From Thiorhodovibrio frisius (GTDB taxonomy: Bacteria; Pseudomonadota; Gammaproteobacteria; Chromatiales; Chromatiaceae), in the NCBI RefSeq assembly GCF_033954835.1, contig NZ_CP121471.1, positions 62,001 through 126,000 on the forward strand: DNA of 64,000 nucleotides, given 5' to 3'. Every line of letters starts with the position of its first letter. Within the stretch, counting starts at the first letter, position 1. Both the position numbers and the translations under genes were made by a program. This document shows positions 1-9,273 of the stretch, piece after piece. The notes under the pieces are model-generated. The model saw nothing but the letters and a program-made list of their open reading frames with translations. It made no database searches and was not told where the DNA came from.

Positions 1-478
1 TTACAGTCAGCGCCTCTTGGCACGCGAATACTCTGCCCGGCGGCCTCGCGGAAGACCAAGCTGGGTGCGGCCTTGGGGCAACGTCCAAGGGCAGGTGTGC
101 ATGAGCGTTGTCAAAGTCAGGCCGTCACTAAATTAAGCAATCGAGCCACAGGATAAGATCCGCCAAAATACCACAGATGGTGGCCTTCATCGGCCACCGA
201 CCCAGCGAAGCTCGGCTGAAAGGGCTGCTTGCGCCCGTGTTCACAAGCCCGCATCCCAGCCAGAACCCGTGCAGTTAGGTGCGAGCTCCATGCTGGGCGA
301 GCGTCCCGGCGCTGAAACGGGGTATGCTACCACCTAATGCCGTGGGAAGGAGCCTGGCCGAGCGTGGGGCATTACCGAGATGTCTTCGACCTCGCGCGCA
401 ACAGTCCATTGCAACGAAAAATCCGCTGCAAGCAGTCCCGCGAACAATCACCAATCACTAATCACCAGCCCGAGCAAT
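1..478. other. Non-coding leader region; no convincing gene
   Basis: No gene with recognisable domains is visible. On the minus strand the first ~130 bases read as a short open stretch ending RRAEYSRAKRR at a TGA at 9..7, which could be the tail of a decayed gene, but I cannot name it. Short plus-strand open frames at 279-546 overlap each other and have no family features. Any promoter for the dehydratase gene must lie here; I see no clear -35/-10 pair. Confidence 0.4.
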
Positions 479-1441
479 ATGAAACGCGCACTTATCTTTG
501 GAGTCTCCGGACAGGATGGCGCCTACCTCGCCAAGTTACTGCTTGAGAAAGGCTATCAGGTTACTGGCACCTCGCGGGATGCCGAGTTGTCCAGCTTCGC
601 CAATCTCGGCCAACTTGGCATTCGCGACCAAGTGCGCTGCATCTCCGCCGCCATCAACGACTTCCGCAGCACCCTGACCGCCATCACCCAGGCCGAGCCG
701 GATGAAATCTACAATCTCGCCAGTCAAAGCTCCGTTGGCTTATCCTTCCACCAACCGGCTGAAACCCACGAGAGCATCAATCTCGGCACCTTGAACCTGC
801 TCGAGGCCCTGCGTTTTGTTGGTCGGCCAATCCGCTTCTACAACGCATCCTCCAGCGAATGTTTTGGCGACACCGGCGCCACCCCCGCCACCGAGGATAC
901 GCCTTTTCGCCCACGCAGCCCCTACGCCGTGGCCAAGGCCGCGGCCTATTGGCAGGTCGCCAACTACCGCGAAGCCTATGACCTCTTCGCGTGCTCCGGA
1001 ATCCTGTTCAATCACGAATCCCCCTTGCGCCCGGTGCGCTTCGTCACCCGCAAAATTATCGCAACCGCCTGTCGCATTGCCGCCGGGGCCGATGAAATTC
1101 TCAGCGTCGGCAACACCGACATCATCCGCGACTGGGGCTGGGCGCCCGAATATGTCGATGCCATGTGGCGCATGCTCCAGCAGGATCAGCCCGATGATTA
1201 CCTTATCGCCACCGGCCACTCGTGCAGTCTCAATGACTTGATCGCCGAAACCTTCGCCGCGCTCGACCTCGACTGGCGCGATCACGTTCGTGTCGATCGC
1301 AGTCTCTACCGTCCCACCGACCTGCTCCGCAGCCGCGCGGATCCCGGCAAAGCCGCCGCGCGTCTCAACTGGCGAGCCGCGATGCGCGTGCCAGAGATTG
1401 TTCGTGCCATGATCATCGCCGAGCAACACGACAGCCATTGA
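479..1441 (+). CDS. gmd: GDP-mannose 4,6-dehydratase-like NAD(P)-dependent sugar dehydratase
   Basis: A 320-residue extended short-chain dehydrogenase/reductase. The Rossmann dinucleotide loop GVSGQDGAYLAKLLL is at residues 8-22. The catalytic S/E segment NASSSECFG is near 122-130, and the YxxxK pair is Y149 and K153 in SPYAVAKAAAYW. The following stretch with GILFNHESP and FVTRKI is characteristic of GDP-mannose dehydratases, which make GDP-4-keto-6-deoxymannose, the precursor of GDP-rhamnose, fucose or perosamine. It is slightly shorter than the usual ~345-370 residues. The frame is open upstream to 380, but the ATG at 479 begins exactly at the conserved MKRALIFGVSGQDG and is preferred. No reductase follows directly, so the end product is unknown. 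It probably supplies a deoxyhexose for the glycan exported by the Wzm/Wzt system 1.4 kb downstream. Confidence 0.88.
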   Translation: MKRALIFGVSGQDGAYLAKLLLEKGYQVTGTSRDAELSSFANLGQLGIRDQVRCISAAINDFRSTLTAITQAEPDEIYNLASQSSVGLSFHQPAETHESINLGTLNLLEALRFVGRPIRFYNASSSECFGDTGATPATEDTPFRPRSPYAVAKAAAYWQVANYREAYDLFACSGILFNHESPLRPVRFVTRKIIATACRIAAGADEILSVGNTDIIRDWGWAPEYVDAMWRMLQQDQPDDYLIATGHSCSLNDLIAETFAALDLDWRDHVRVDRSLYRPTDLLRSRADPGKAAARLNWRAAMRVPEIVRAMIIAEQHDSH

Positions 1442-1608
1442 GTACCAATAAGCACACAAGCCGGAAGGGCACGAACCATTACAAACCGAACTGGTTGGTT
1501 CTATCGTGCCGACTGCGCGCCCAAGTGCGGTTCCGCGCGAAGCATCCCCGGGGCGCGGTGGTGACGATGCACCTGGTTTAGGCCTGGTCCGTTTAGCCTC
1601 CGTACGGG

Positions 1609-2574
1609 CTAATCCTCGATTCCAGCTCCGCGCTTTAGATTCGTGATCAGGTTGATATCCTTGCCGAGCGAGGATTGCCATCGACTCATCACGTCCTTGA
1701 TACTCTGATTATTTCTCAAGGAGCTTTGTGGATTGTGTGTAAGGATCTGGAAGCTATATTCGCGATGGACATCGGTGTATTTGTCCTGTAGCAGTATCGC
1801 ATCGATTAGCTCCGGCTCGGTGGATGGGCGCACGGGGAATCCGGTGTGGCTTTCCAGCGCATCCGCTGGCCGGATGGTCGCGAAATAATCGCAAAATACT
1901 TCATACTGCAAATCACCCTTGGCGTAGGGTGCTAGGTGCGTATCCTTCCCTTTGTAAACATCGTAGCCGATGGCGAATAGAAACCCAATTAGATCGTGGT
2001 AGGAATATTTCCCCCGAAGACAAAAAACATTCGACTCGAAAATAATTTCAGGCGAATGCTTGCGAAGGACGCTTTCCGCCCCTTGCAATGCCTCTAGCTC
2101 CGAGCCCTCGATGTCCATCTTGATGACATCCACCTTACCGATATCGTGTTCGTTGCAGAAATCGTCCAGACTAACTGACTCGATTTGCGCATCCCCAGAC
2201 TCGATAATATGGGCCCAGGCGCTATTACCGCCGAAGTTCACGGTTCCGCTATTGCGCCAAACGGCTTTCTTGTGCAAGTCAAGCGAAATGCGAGAGGCAT
2301 TCGCCGCCTTGACGAGGGAAGCGATATTTTCAGTTAGGATCTCGAAGGCATGAACATTCGCGCCTTTCGTGGCGACAGGTATGCACACAGTTCCGATGTT
2401 TGCCCCTAAATCAAAAAACACCGACTTGCTCGAGCACATGTTGTATGTTAGCCTTGCAACAGATAAAAAACCGCCCGATTTAGCCACCTGCTCCTCATAA
2501 ATATCCTGCCCAGGGTCGACATCAAGATAATAAATTGCATTGTCAGGCGTCAAAAATTCAACAAGCCTTTTCAT
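1609..2574 (-). CDS. FkbM family SAM-dependent methyltransferase
   Basis: A 321-residue protein on the minus strand. The SAM-binding loop is FFDLGANIGTVCIPVA near residues 53-68, and the FkbM signature VDVIKMDIEGSELEALQG is near 148-165 with the acidic DIEG motif, followed by an IIFES segment. FkbM proteins O-methylate sugars or polyketides, and such genes are frequent in surface polysaccharide clusters. The last ~100 residues, after the core fold, have no motif I recognise. The gene is divergent from the exporter operon that starts at 2884, with 309 bases between them. Family assignment is firm; the substrate is unknown. Confidence 0.85.
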   Translation of the reverse strand: MKRLVEFLTPDNAIYYLDVDPGQDIYEEQVAKSGGFLSVARLTYNMCSSKSVFFDLGANIGTVCIPVATKGANVHAFEILTENIASLVKAANASRISLDLHKKAVWRNSGTVNFGGNSAWAHIIESGDAQIESVSLDDFCNEHDIGKVDVIKMDIEGSELEALQGAESVLRKHSPEIIFESNVFCLRGKYSYHDLIGFLFAIGYDVYKGKDTHLAPYAKGDLQYEVFCDYFATIRPADALESHTGFPVRPSTEPELIDAILLQDKYTDVHREYSFQILTHNPQSSLRNNQSIKDVMSRWQSSLGKDINLITNLKRGAGIED

Positions 2575-2883
2575 TTGTGTTTTCCGTGCCCGAGATTAAC
2601 AGTTGTACACGCTAGCGCAGGGACAAATCCCTCCCAGGCAGATTGCGCTGCGGCACCCTCCCCTGCGCGAGGCCAATTTCTTGCCTAGGTCGGTGGAGTC
2701 GCGTCTAATGACCGCCCTGGCATCTGCCGGCGCGACCATGCCGCAATCCTAACAGACGCTGTCATGCCCGCGCTACCAACAAGGCGCGGACTTGGCGGAC
2801 AAACGTGAGCACCATATCCGGGATAAAGTGGTGCTTCAGCCACCAAATAGCTGCCCGCCCACTTTCCCGCCGAGCGCCATAGC
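2575..2883. other. Divergent intergenic region between methyltransferase and exporter operon
   Basis: A stretch of 309 bases that separates the minus-strand FkbM gene from the plus-strand ABC permease and must carry the promoters for both. It contains GC-rich inverted segments but no clear sigma-70 pair, and no RNA gene was recognised. No obvious Shine-Dalgarno sequence precedes the ATG at 2884. Confidence 0.4.
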
Positions 2884-3654
2884 ATGAAATTGCCCGTATT
2901 ATTCGCATTTACTCGGCAGGACTTCATTGACCGCTATTCGGGATCGGTCTTTGGCGCCTTGTGGTCATTTATTCATCCGTTGGTCATGATATTTATTTTT
3001 ACCGTGGTTTTCGCCAAGATTATGGGGGCGCGTCTCCCTGGCAGCGTGGGTGAATACAATTACCCGGTATATCTTGTCAGCGGGTTGTTGCCATGGATTG
3101 CCTTCTCCACGACCATCACCCGCTGTGCGACAGTCTTCATCGACAAGCGCCACATCATTGGCAAGATCTATCTCAACCTGGGCTATTTGCCCCTATACAT
3201 CGTTTTTTCCGAAACCATCACTTTCACCATCGCCCTCGCGCTATTTTTGGGCTTCTTAGTATTTGTTGGGCAGTGGCCAGGTCAGCTGTTGTTGTTGGTC
3301 GGGCTAATCTATCTGCTGCAGCAAATCTTTGCCTTTGGGTTGGGGCTTTTGTTTGCGATTTTGAATGTGTTTCTACGCGACATTCGTGAATTGGTTGGTA
3401 TTGGCTTGACCTTTTGGTTCTGGCTCACTCCGATCGTTTGGGTGCCCGACATTGCGCCGCGCCTGGTGCAAGATTTGCAGCATTGGCTCAACCCCGCGTA
3501 CCTATTCATAGGCAGTTATCGCTCCATATTTGTCGATCAGCAATTGCCCGCTAGCTCATCCCTGGCATGGCTTGCCGGCATCGGCTTCGCCGTCGTCGTG
3601 TTGGCCTGGCGCCTGCTCCGTTGGCTGGAAAAAGACATTCGCGATTTCCTATGA
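2884..3654 (+). CDS. wzm: ABC-2 polysaccharide export permease (Wzm/TagG type)
   Basis: A 256-residue integral membrane protein with about six hydrophobic segments. The N-terminal RYSGSVFGALWSFIHPL stretch is typical of ABC-2 permeases for O-antigens, teichoic acids and capsules. Its stop overlaps the start of the ATPase gene by four bases (ATGA at 3651-3654), so the two are translationally coupled and form one transporter. The ATPase has the long C-terminal extension of O-antigen exporters, so this is a Wzm-type permease. It differs from the KpsM permease at 20816-21598. It moves a lipid-linked glycan across the inner membrane. Confidence 0.9.
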   Translation: MKLPVLFAFTRQDFIDRYSGSVFGALWSFIHPLVMIFIFTVVFAKIMGARLPGSVGEYNYPVYLVSGLLPWIAFSTTITRCATVFIDKRHIIGKIYLNLGYLPLYIVFSETITFTIALALFLGFLVFVGQWPGQLLLLVGLIYLLQQIFAFGLGLLFAILNVFLRDIRELVGIGLTFWFWLTPIVWVPDIAPRLVQDLQHWLNPAYLFIGSYRSIFVDQQLPASSSLAWLAGIGFAVVVLAWRLLRWLEKDIRDFL

Positions 3655-4892
3655 TCGTCGTCGAAAAGCTAACCAAAACGTTCCGGCTCTACCGCCGGCC
3701 ATCAGATCGGCTGCGGGAGCTGATCCTGCGGCGCGCCTTTCATCACGTGCATCACGTCCTTGATGACGTTTCCTTCGCAGTCAAGGACGGCGAAACCCTC
3801 GGCATCATTGGTTGCAATGGCGCTGGGAAATCTACCTTGCTGAAAATACTCACGGGTGTCTTGTTGCCTGATTCCGGGCGCACGCAGGTGTCAGGTCGGG
3901 CGACCGGACTGCTTGAACTCGGTACTGGCTTCAACCTTGAGCTGACGGGGCTCGAAAATATACGTGCCAACGCGCTGCTGCTGGGCATGACAGCGGCGCG
4001 TGCAAAAAACCGCGAAAGCGCGATTATTGAGTTCGCCGAGCTTGGGGAGTTTATCGCAGAGCCAATCAAGACCTACTCCTCGGGCATGATCATGCGCCTG
4101 GCCTTTGCTATCGCCATACACGCAGACCCGGCATGCTTCGTGGTAGATGAAGCGCTGGCGGTGGGCGACGCCTATTTCCAGCAAAAATGCATGGGCGCGC
4201 TTCAGCGGTTTCGCAACAAGGGTGGATCGATTGTCTTCGTCTCCCATGATCTTAACGCCATCAAGTTGTTATGCGACAAAGTGTTGGTCCTTGATAACGG
4301 GCGGGTGGTCGGGTACGACAAACCGGAGCCGGCGACAAATCTGTACAACCGTATCATTGCCCGCGTGCAACAGGACGCGGAACGCAAGCATGAAGAGACT
4401 CCGCCCGAGCCCACTGAGTACGGCTCCGGTCGCGCCTGGATCGAACGCGCAAGGATCGTCGGGAGCGCATCCGCGGGCAACGTGATGTCGGCGGGCGAGA
4501 CGGCGGAGATTTGGGTGGACTACCTGGTGCGGGAGGCCGTTGATGACCTGACCCTTGGCTTTATGATTCGTGATCGTTTCGGTCAAGACATCTTCGGTAC
4601 CAACACAAGTTTGTTCAACCAGACCCTGAACCCACCATTGGGGGTGCCGCAGACCGCTTGCTGGCAAGTGGTGTTAAACATCGCGCCTGGTCACTATACC
4701 GTCACGCTCGGCTTGCATCGTCGTGCCGAATCAGGCGTCGAAGTGCTGCATTGGCACGACAGCGTCCTTCGTTTTGAAATCGCGGGGATTCAAGGTCTGG
4801 CTTTCGGGGGAGTTTGCCGGCTGGAAACAAAGTTTTTCACCGGTCCCACCAAACCGGTGGCGAAGAATGATCAACCGGGAGTGCAAGCGTGA
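3651..4892 (+). CDS. wzt: O-antigen/polysaccharide ABC transporter ATP-binding protein with C-terminal glycan-binding extension
   Basis: A 413-residue protein. Walker A GCNGAGKST lies at residues 54-62, the ABC signature YSSGM near 142, and Walker B DPACFVVDEALAVGD near 157-171, followed by the switch histidine in FVSHD. After residue ~250 there is a further ~160-residue beta-rich region. That is the place and size of the Wzt C-terminal domain, which in O9a-type systems recognises the modified end of the finished chain. The frame is open from 3567, but the ATG at 3651 overlaps the permease stop and starts the conserved MIVVEKLTKTF, so it is chosen. The next gene begins at a GTG overlapping this stop, which places a methyltransferase in the same operon. 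A chain-end methylation signal read by the Wzt domain is a reasonable inference. Confidence 0.9.
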   Translation: MIVVEKLTKTFRLYRRPSDRLRELILRRAFHHVHHVLDDVSFAVKDGETLGIIGCNGAGKSTLLKILTGVLLPDSGRTQVSGRATGLLELGTGFNLELTGLENIRANALLLGMTAARAKNRESAIIEFAELGEFIAEPIKTYSSGMIMRLAFAIAIHADPACFVVDEALAVGDAYFQQKCMGALQRFRNKGGSIVFVSHDLNAIKLLCDKVLVLDNGRVVGYDKPEPATNLYNRIIARVQQDAERKHEETPPEPTEYGSGRAWIERARIVGSASAGNVMSAGETAEIWVDYLVREAVDDLTLGFMIRDRFGQDIFGTNTSLFNQTLNPPLGVPQTACWQVVLNIAPGHYTVTLGLHRRAESGVEVLHWHDSVLRFEIAGIQGLAFGGVCRLETKFFTGPTKPVAKNDQPGVQA

Positions 4893-5959
4893 CCTTGACG
4901 GGCATGAAAACGCGGTTGCGGGCATGGCTTTCCCATGTCATTCCAAGCACGCGTGCGCAACAGCGACGGGCTTGGGCAGAGCTGGCGCGGACGCAGGCAG
5001 AGCTGGCGCAGACGCAGGCAGAGCAGGCGCAGACGCAGGCAACGCTAGCCGGGGCGCAAGCGCAACTCACCGCCCACGCAACTGACAATCAGCGCTATCA
5101 CCAATCGCATCAAACCCGGCTCAATCGGCTCGAACAACTGATGCCCTTGCTGCCCCAGGTATTCTTGCAACCGCCGCCCTTCGCCTGGCACGCCCCCACG
5201 GCGGACTGGTTGGGCACTGCCCAAGCACGCATCGCGCGGCAAGCAGACGCGACCCAACCGATTGACAAAGAACGTGATTTTTACTCCTACTACAGCGAAA
5301 TCGGTGGGGATCATCGTCCACTGTTGCGCGAACAGTATCGCTGTTATCTTCCTATCATTCGCCAAGTGCCGGCGCAAGCGAGGAGAGTGTTGGACATCGG
5401 CGCTGGCGCGGGCGAATGGTTGGAATATTTGCGCGAGCACCGGATCGCGGCCGTGGGCATTGACTGTGACAGCCAAGAGGCAGCGCGGGCCCGCAGGGCG
5501 GGCTTGGACGTGGAAGAAGCTGATGCGCTGAACTATTTGCAGACCGGCACGGAAATCTTTTCCGCCATTACCTTGTTTCAAGTGATCGAGCACTTGCCAC
5601 CCCGAAGTCTTGGCGCCATGCTACAATTCTGTCTGCGGCGGCTGTCCCCGGGCGGGATTCTAATGGTGGAAACAATCAACCTTCGCCACCCGTTGGCGTT
5701 TCAGGGGTTTTACACGGATCCAACGCACCAGATACCGCTTGCTGACACCTACCTCGGATTCTTAATGCAGTGGGTTGGCTTCCAGCAGCCGCGCTTAATA
5801 TACACGCTGCCAGAGCCAATTGCCGGATTATCCCAAGACGACCCAACTCGACTTTACAGGAATTACACTCTTTGGGCCGCAAGCCCGCTGAAAAGTCCCC
5901 CAAACGATTACGAGCTGCCCCCTTCGCCGCGCGGGCGGGAGCCTGGACGGGACGAATAA
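4889..5959 (+). CDS. Class I SAM methyltransferase with N-terminal heptad-repeat coiled coil
   Basis: A 356-residue protein starting at GTG 4889, whose first bases overlap the Wzt stop (GTGA); ATG 4904 is an alternative. Residues ~30-60 are tandem heptads of the type AELAQTQ, encoded by 21-bp DNA repeats, and predict a coiled coil. The methyltransferase domain has motif I VLDIGAGAGEWLEYL at residues 167-181 and the acidic VGIDCD of motif II, then FQVIEHLP at the post-motif position. The arrangement resembles WbdD-like chain terminators, in which a coiled-coil rod measures chain length next to a methyltransferase. Here there is no kinase domain and the coiled coil is N-terminal. That functional parallel is an inference; the methyltransferase call is firm. 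Confidence 0.85.
   Translation: MTLTGMKTRLRAWLSHVIPSTRAQQRRAWAELARTQAELAQTQAEQAQTQATLAGAQAQLTAHATDNQRYHQSHQTRLNRLEQLMPLLPQVFLQPPPFAWHAPTADWLGTAQARIARQADATQPIDKERDFYSYYSEIGGDHRPLLREQYRCYLPIIRQVPAQARRVLDIGAGAGEWLEYLREHRIAAVGIDCDSQEAARARRAGLDVEEADALNYLQTGTEIFSAITLFQVIEHLPPRSLGAMLQFCLRRLSPGGILMVETINLRHPLAFQGFYTDPTHQIPLADTYLGFLMQWVGFQQPRLIYTLPEPIAGLSQDDPTRLYRNYTLWAASPLKSPPNDYELPPSPRGREPGRDE
4976..5059 (+). repeat. 21-bp tandem repeat encoding heptads
   Basis: Four units of 21 bases begin at 4976, 4997, 5018 and 5039. The first three are nearly identical (gcagagctggcgcagacgca type) and the fourth is diverged. Each encodes one heptad (A-E-L-A-Q-T-Q type). Gain or loss of a unit keeps the reading frame and lengthens or shortens the predicted coiled coil by one heptad. 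Confidence 0.9.
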
Positions 5960-6025
5960 TTTTTTGCCTGCGCCCAGGACTGAATTCACCATGCGCAAAA
6001 TAACGCGGCATCACCAAAAAGAGAC

Positions 6026-6343
6026 ATGATAGGCTTGGGGATTCGTCTTAAGAGCGCGCTAGCGCGCGTCCGCCACTCCGGGCGCTTCGCGGCCCTTTCG
6101 CGTCGCCTAAAGCCGCTCCTGCCAATGCCCGTGCGTCATGCTCTCAAGCGACTGCTTTTCTCCCTCCGTATGCTTCCGCGCGACCCGCGCCCTCCTCCAG
6201 GAGCGGAACCGGGGCGGCATCCAACGGGTCCGGCAAGTAGCCAGGCAGAGCGCCTTCAGTCTCGGTTCGAGCGCCTGATTGACGCGCGGATTAACGCACG
6301 GTGGCCGCGCGCTTGGGTTCGCCTCCATGCACATCCTGATTGA
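6026..6343 (+). CDS. Small arginine-rich hypothetical protein
   Basis: A 105-residue open frame between the methyltransferase and the long glycosyltransferase, overlapping the latter's start by 17 bases. The product is very basic and arginine-rich with a proline-rich middle, and matches no family I know. A short hydrophobic stretch (RLLFSLRML) is not long enough for a membrane anchor. The overlap with the next start would fit translational coupling, and gene spacing leaves room for it. It could equally be a chance frame in GC-rich DNA or the decayed end of a former gene. Confidence 0.35.
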   Translation: MIGLGIRLKSALARVRHSGRFAALSRRLKPLLPMPVRHALKRLLFSLRMLPRDPRPPPGAEPGRHPTGPASSQAERLQSRFERLIDARINARWPRAWVRLHAHPD

Positions 6344-9239
6344 TCTCCAAGCCTGCCAGACCGGCGGTAGCCGTGATCGTGGCGTCGGGCGTTACAGTCT
6401 CAGTCTTGCCTTGGCGATGGCGCGCCAAGGGCGGATGCGTGGCCATCGCTTCAGTGTGCTACTGTCGGATCGGTTTCCGGACACCTTGGCCGCCTTGCGC
6501 GAGCGGCTCGGCGGTGTGATCCCGCCGGAGCGGATTCACGTTCTTGCCTTGCCGCTCGACGCCAGCGCCAGCGAGTCGACCAGGGGCATCCTCCTCGAAG
6601 CGAGCCGCCAGCTCTATCAACAGCTTCTCCTCGCGCTTCAGGTTGACATTCTGCATGTCGCCAGCCCGTTCGAGGGCCAGCACGAAAATGCCATCGTCGC
6701 CATTGCCGCGGCCGGCGCCTGTTGTCGCGTGGCCGTCACCTTCTACGATCTTATTCCCTACCTCTTCGCTGATCACTACCTTGCCGATCCCGAAACGCGC
6801 AAGCGCTATCATCAAGTGCTTCTGGACGTCAAGGCCGCCGACCTCCTGCTCTGCATCTCGGGCGCGACGCGCGCGGACGCCGTTGCCCATCTCGGCCTGC
6901 CGGAGTCCGCCGCGGTCAACATCTCGGGCGCCGCTGAGCGGGAATTCGCCGCGCATGAATTTGCCGCCGGTGAAGCAGACAAATTGCGCGAACGCCATGG
7001 CATTCGCGAGCGATTCTTGCTTTGCACCGCGGGCGTCGACCACCGCAAAAACCTCCACGGACTCATCCACGCCTATGCGCGGCTTTCCCAACCCCTGCGC
7101 CAGACGTGGCAACTTGTCATCGTCTGCGCCATGCAACCGAGCACGCGCAAGGCCTTGCAGGCGGTGTGCAAGCGCGCGGGTCTTGCCGCGGACGCCGTGG
7201 TCTTCACCGGCTATGTTGCGGATGCCGACCTCATCGCCCTATACAGCCTGACCGACTTATTTATCTTCCCCTCGCTGTACGAAGGTTTTGGTCTTCCGGT
7301 GCTCGAGGCAATGTCCTGCGGCGCTCCGGTCATCGCCGGCAGCAACAGCAGCCTGGTCGAGGTTGTCGACCTTCCCGAGGCGCTCTTCGACGCCACCAGT
7401 ATCCCCGCCATGTCCGCGGCTATAACCGCCTGCTTAACCAACCCCGAGTTGCGGCAACGGCTGCGCGAGCATGCCCGTGTCCAGGCGCGCAAGTTCAGCT
7501 GGGAGCGCAGCGCCAATCGCGCGCTGGACGCGCTTGGCAGCCTCGCCGCGACAGCCGCGCCGCGGCGCCAGCGTCCGCGCTTGGCCTACCTGTCCCCCTT
7601 GCCGCCGCAACGCAGCGGTATCGCGGATTACAGCGCGCGCCTCATACCCGAGCTCGCGCGTTACTACGCGATCGACCTCTACACTGACAGCCTCGATGTC
7701 GCCGATGATTGGCTCAGCGCCAACTTTTCCTTCCGGCCCCTGGATGCCTTCCCCGCGCATGCCAGAGACTATGATCGCATTCTGTACCATCTCGGAAACA
7801 GCCAGTATCACCAAGAAATGTTCAGCCTGTTGCGTAGCTACCCCGGTGTGGTGGTGCAACACGATGCCTTTCTCAGCAATATCCTGGCGCTGCTCCACGC
7901 TCATCCATCCGCGGACGCTGACTTTCGCACCTTGCTGTGGCGCGATCACGGTCCCGCGGCCCTGAGAATGTTACGGGAAGAAAGCCTCGCCGCGGTGCTT
8001 GCGCACTATCCCCTCAGTCGCGGAATCCTCGAAGACACCCTTGGCGTTTTGGTCCACTCCCACCACGCCCGCCAAGTGCTCGCGCAGCACTATGGCGACG
8101 CCTTTGGCGCCCAACTCGAGGTCGTGCCCTTTCCGCGGAGACTGTCGCTGGCGAGCCCGGTGGCCCGCCAAGTTGCGCGCGAGCGGCTCGGGCTTGGCGC
8201 TGACGCCTTCGTTGTCTGCAGTTTTGGCTTTGTCGCGCCCACAAAACTCAATCACCGCCTCCTTGACGCCTGGGAGACCTGCGCTGCGGCGCGATCGCAA
8301 AAGGCCTGGATGATCCTAGTTGGCTCGATCGCCAACGCTGGCGACTATGGTCGCGAGATCGCGCGCCGCTGCCACAGGCTCGCGCGCTGTCGCATCACCG
8401 GCTATGTCGATTCCCCCACGTACGCCGATTGGCTCAATGCCGCGGATGTGGTGGTGCAACTGCGCACCGAGTCCAGGGGCGAAACCTCGGCCGCGATTTT
8501 CGACGCCCTTGCCCACGGAGTCGCCCTAATCTGCAACGCCCATGGCTTTGCCGCCGAGTTGCCAGCCGAGGTGGTCTGCCGTTTGCCAGACGCCTGCGCC
8601 GCCGCGCAACTGGCCGCCGCGATCGACGACTTGGCAACCGCCCCCGAAAAGCGCCAAGCCTTGGCAAGCGCCGGGCGCGATTACGTGCGCGCCCATCATG
8701 CCCCCCATCGTGTCGCGACGCTGTACCATCGCCACATCGAGCGGTTCTATCGCGACCATCCCCTGGTCAGGGAACAACAACTCCTCTCTGATCTCGCGGC
8801 GCGTCCTGGCAGCGACCAGCTGTCCGCCCAGGCGCGCGCCGCCGTGGTGGAAAGCATCCTGCGTAATCGGCGAGCCACCGCCATCCGTCGCGTTTATCTC
8901 GATCTCACCCCTTACATGGACCAGCCCCCCCACTGGTTGCTATCGCTTCTAGCCGCCTGGGATTCGCGCCATGCGCTCGAGTGCGTGCGCTGGCGCGGAG
9001 GAGTCTTCGAGACCATCCGGAATCCAGTTTGCGAATGGCTTAATCTCCCAACCGGCCTTCTGGAGGAGTCGCCCGTCACGACCAGCGTCGCGGATGCCTG
9101 GATCGGGCCCGGGGGCGCCGCCGAACAACGTGATCGCGCCGGCATCCTCGCCACCCCGATCACGCATTGGCCGCTGGACGGAGAACAGACCGCACAGAGT
9201 CAGGTCACACAAGCGGTGATCCGCTGGGCGCGGAAATAA
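6327..9239 (+). CDS. Tandem GT4-type glycosyltransferase
   Basis: A 970-residue protein with two complete GT-B units. Unit 1 (residues ~1-400) begins MHILIDLQACQTGG and contains GVGRYSLSLALA, CTAGVDHRKNLHGL and the nucleotide-sugar binding segment YEGFGLPVLEAMSCGAPVI, typical of GT4. Unit 2 (residues ~415-790) starts again with RLAYLSPLPPQRSGIADYS. It has the corresponding C-terminal Rossmann half, but its EX7E region is weaker (RTESRGETSAAIFDAL). About 170 residues of unclear function follow. The frame is open from 6279, but the ATG at 6327 opens the conserved N-terminus. Twin-unit GT4 proteins often add two different sugars or one repeat. It is likely part of the Wzm/Wzt operon and acts on the cytoplasmic face. 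Confidence 0.88.
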   Translation: MHILIDLQACQTGGSRDRGVGRYSLSLALAMARQGRMRGHRFSVLLSDRFPDTLAALRERLGGVIPPERIHVLALPLDASASESTRGILLEASRQLYQQLLLALQVDILHVASPFEGQHENAIVAIAAAGACCRVAVTFYDLIPYLFADHYLADPETRKRYHQVLLDVKAADLLLCISGATRADAVAHLGLPESAAVNISGAAEREFAAHEFAAGEADKLRERHGIRERFLLCTAGVDHRKNLHGLIHAYARLSQPLRQTWQLVIVCAMQPSTRKALQAVCKRAGLAADAVVFTGYVADADLIALYSLTDLFIFPSLYEGFGLPVLEAMSCGAPVIAGSNSSLVEVVDLPEALFDATSIPAMSAAITACLTNPELRQRLREHARVQARKFSWERSANRALDALGSLAATAAPRRQRPRLAYLSPLPPQRSGIADYSARLIPELARYYAIDLYTDSLDVADDWLSANFSFRPLDAFPAHARDYDRILYHLGNSQYHQEMFSLLRSYPGVVVQHDAFLSNILALLHAHPSADADFRTLLWRDHGPAALRMLREESLAAVLAHYPLSRGILEDTLGVLVHSHHARQVLAQHYGDAFGAQLEVVPFPRRLSLASPVARQVARERLGLGADAFVVCSFGFVAPTKLNHRLLDAWETCAAARSQKAWMILVGSIANAGDYGREIARRCHRLARCRITGYVDSPTYADWLNAADVVVQLRTESRGETSAAIFDALAHGVALICNAHGFAAELPAEVVCRLPDACAAAQLAAAIDDLATAPEKRQALASAGRDYVRAHHAPHRVATLYHRHIERFYRDHPLVREQQLLSDLAARPGSDQLSAQARAAVVESILRNRRATAIRRVYLDLTPYMDQPPHWLLSLLAAWDSRHALECVRWRGGVFETIRNPVCEWLNLPTGLLEESPVTTSVADAWIGPGGAAEQRDRAGILATPITHWPLDGEQTAQSQVTQAVIRWARK

Positions 9240-9244
9240 TTTTC

Positions 9245-9273
9245 TTGACACCTGCGTGCCGCCGTGCTTAGAT
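9245..9273 (+). promoter_or_regulatory. Candidate sigma-70 promoter
   Basis: A perfect -35 box TTGACA at 9245-9250 is followed after 17 bases by TTAGAT at 9268-9273. It sits six bases after the glycosyltransferase stop and ~550 bases before the next gene, so it could drive a long leader transcript for the DUF4214 gene. The -10 box is weak. Confidence 0.4.

Noticed and set aside
740-1681. Long minus-strand open frame of 313 codons over the dehydratase gene
   Set aside because: It is antisense to a gene with clear conserved motifs and its product has no family features; GC-rich DNA produces such frames.
4976-5059. Tandem 21-bp units as a possible CRISPR-like array
   Set aside because: There are no spacers, the units are contiguous and encode in-frame heptads of a coding gene.
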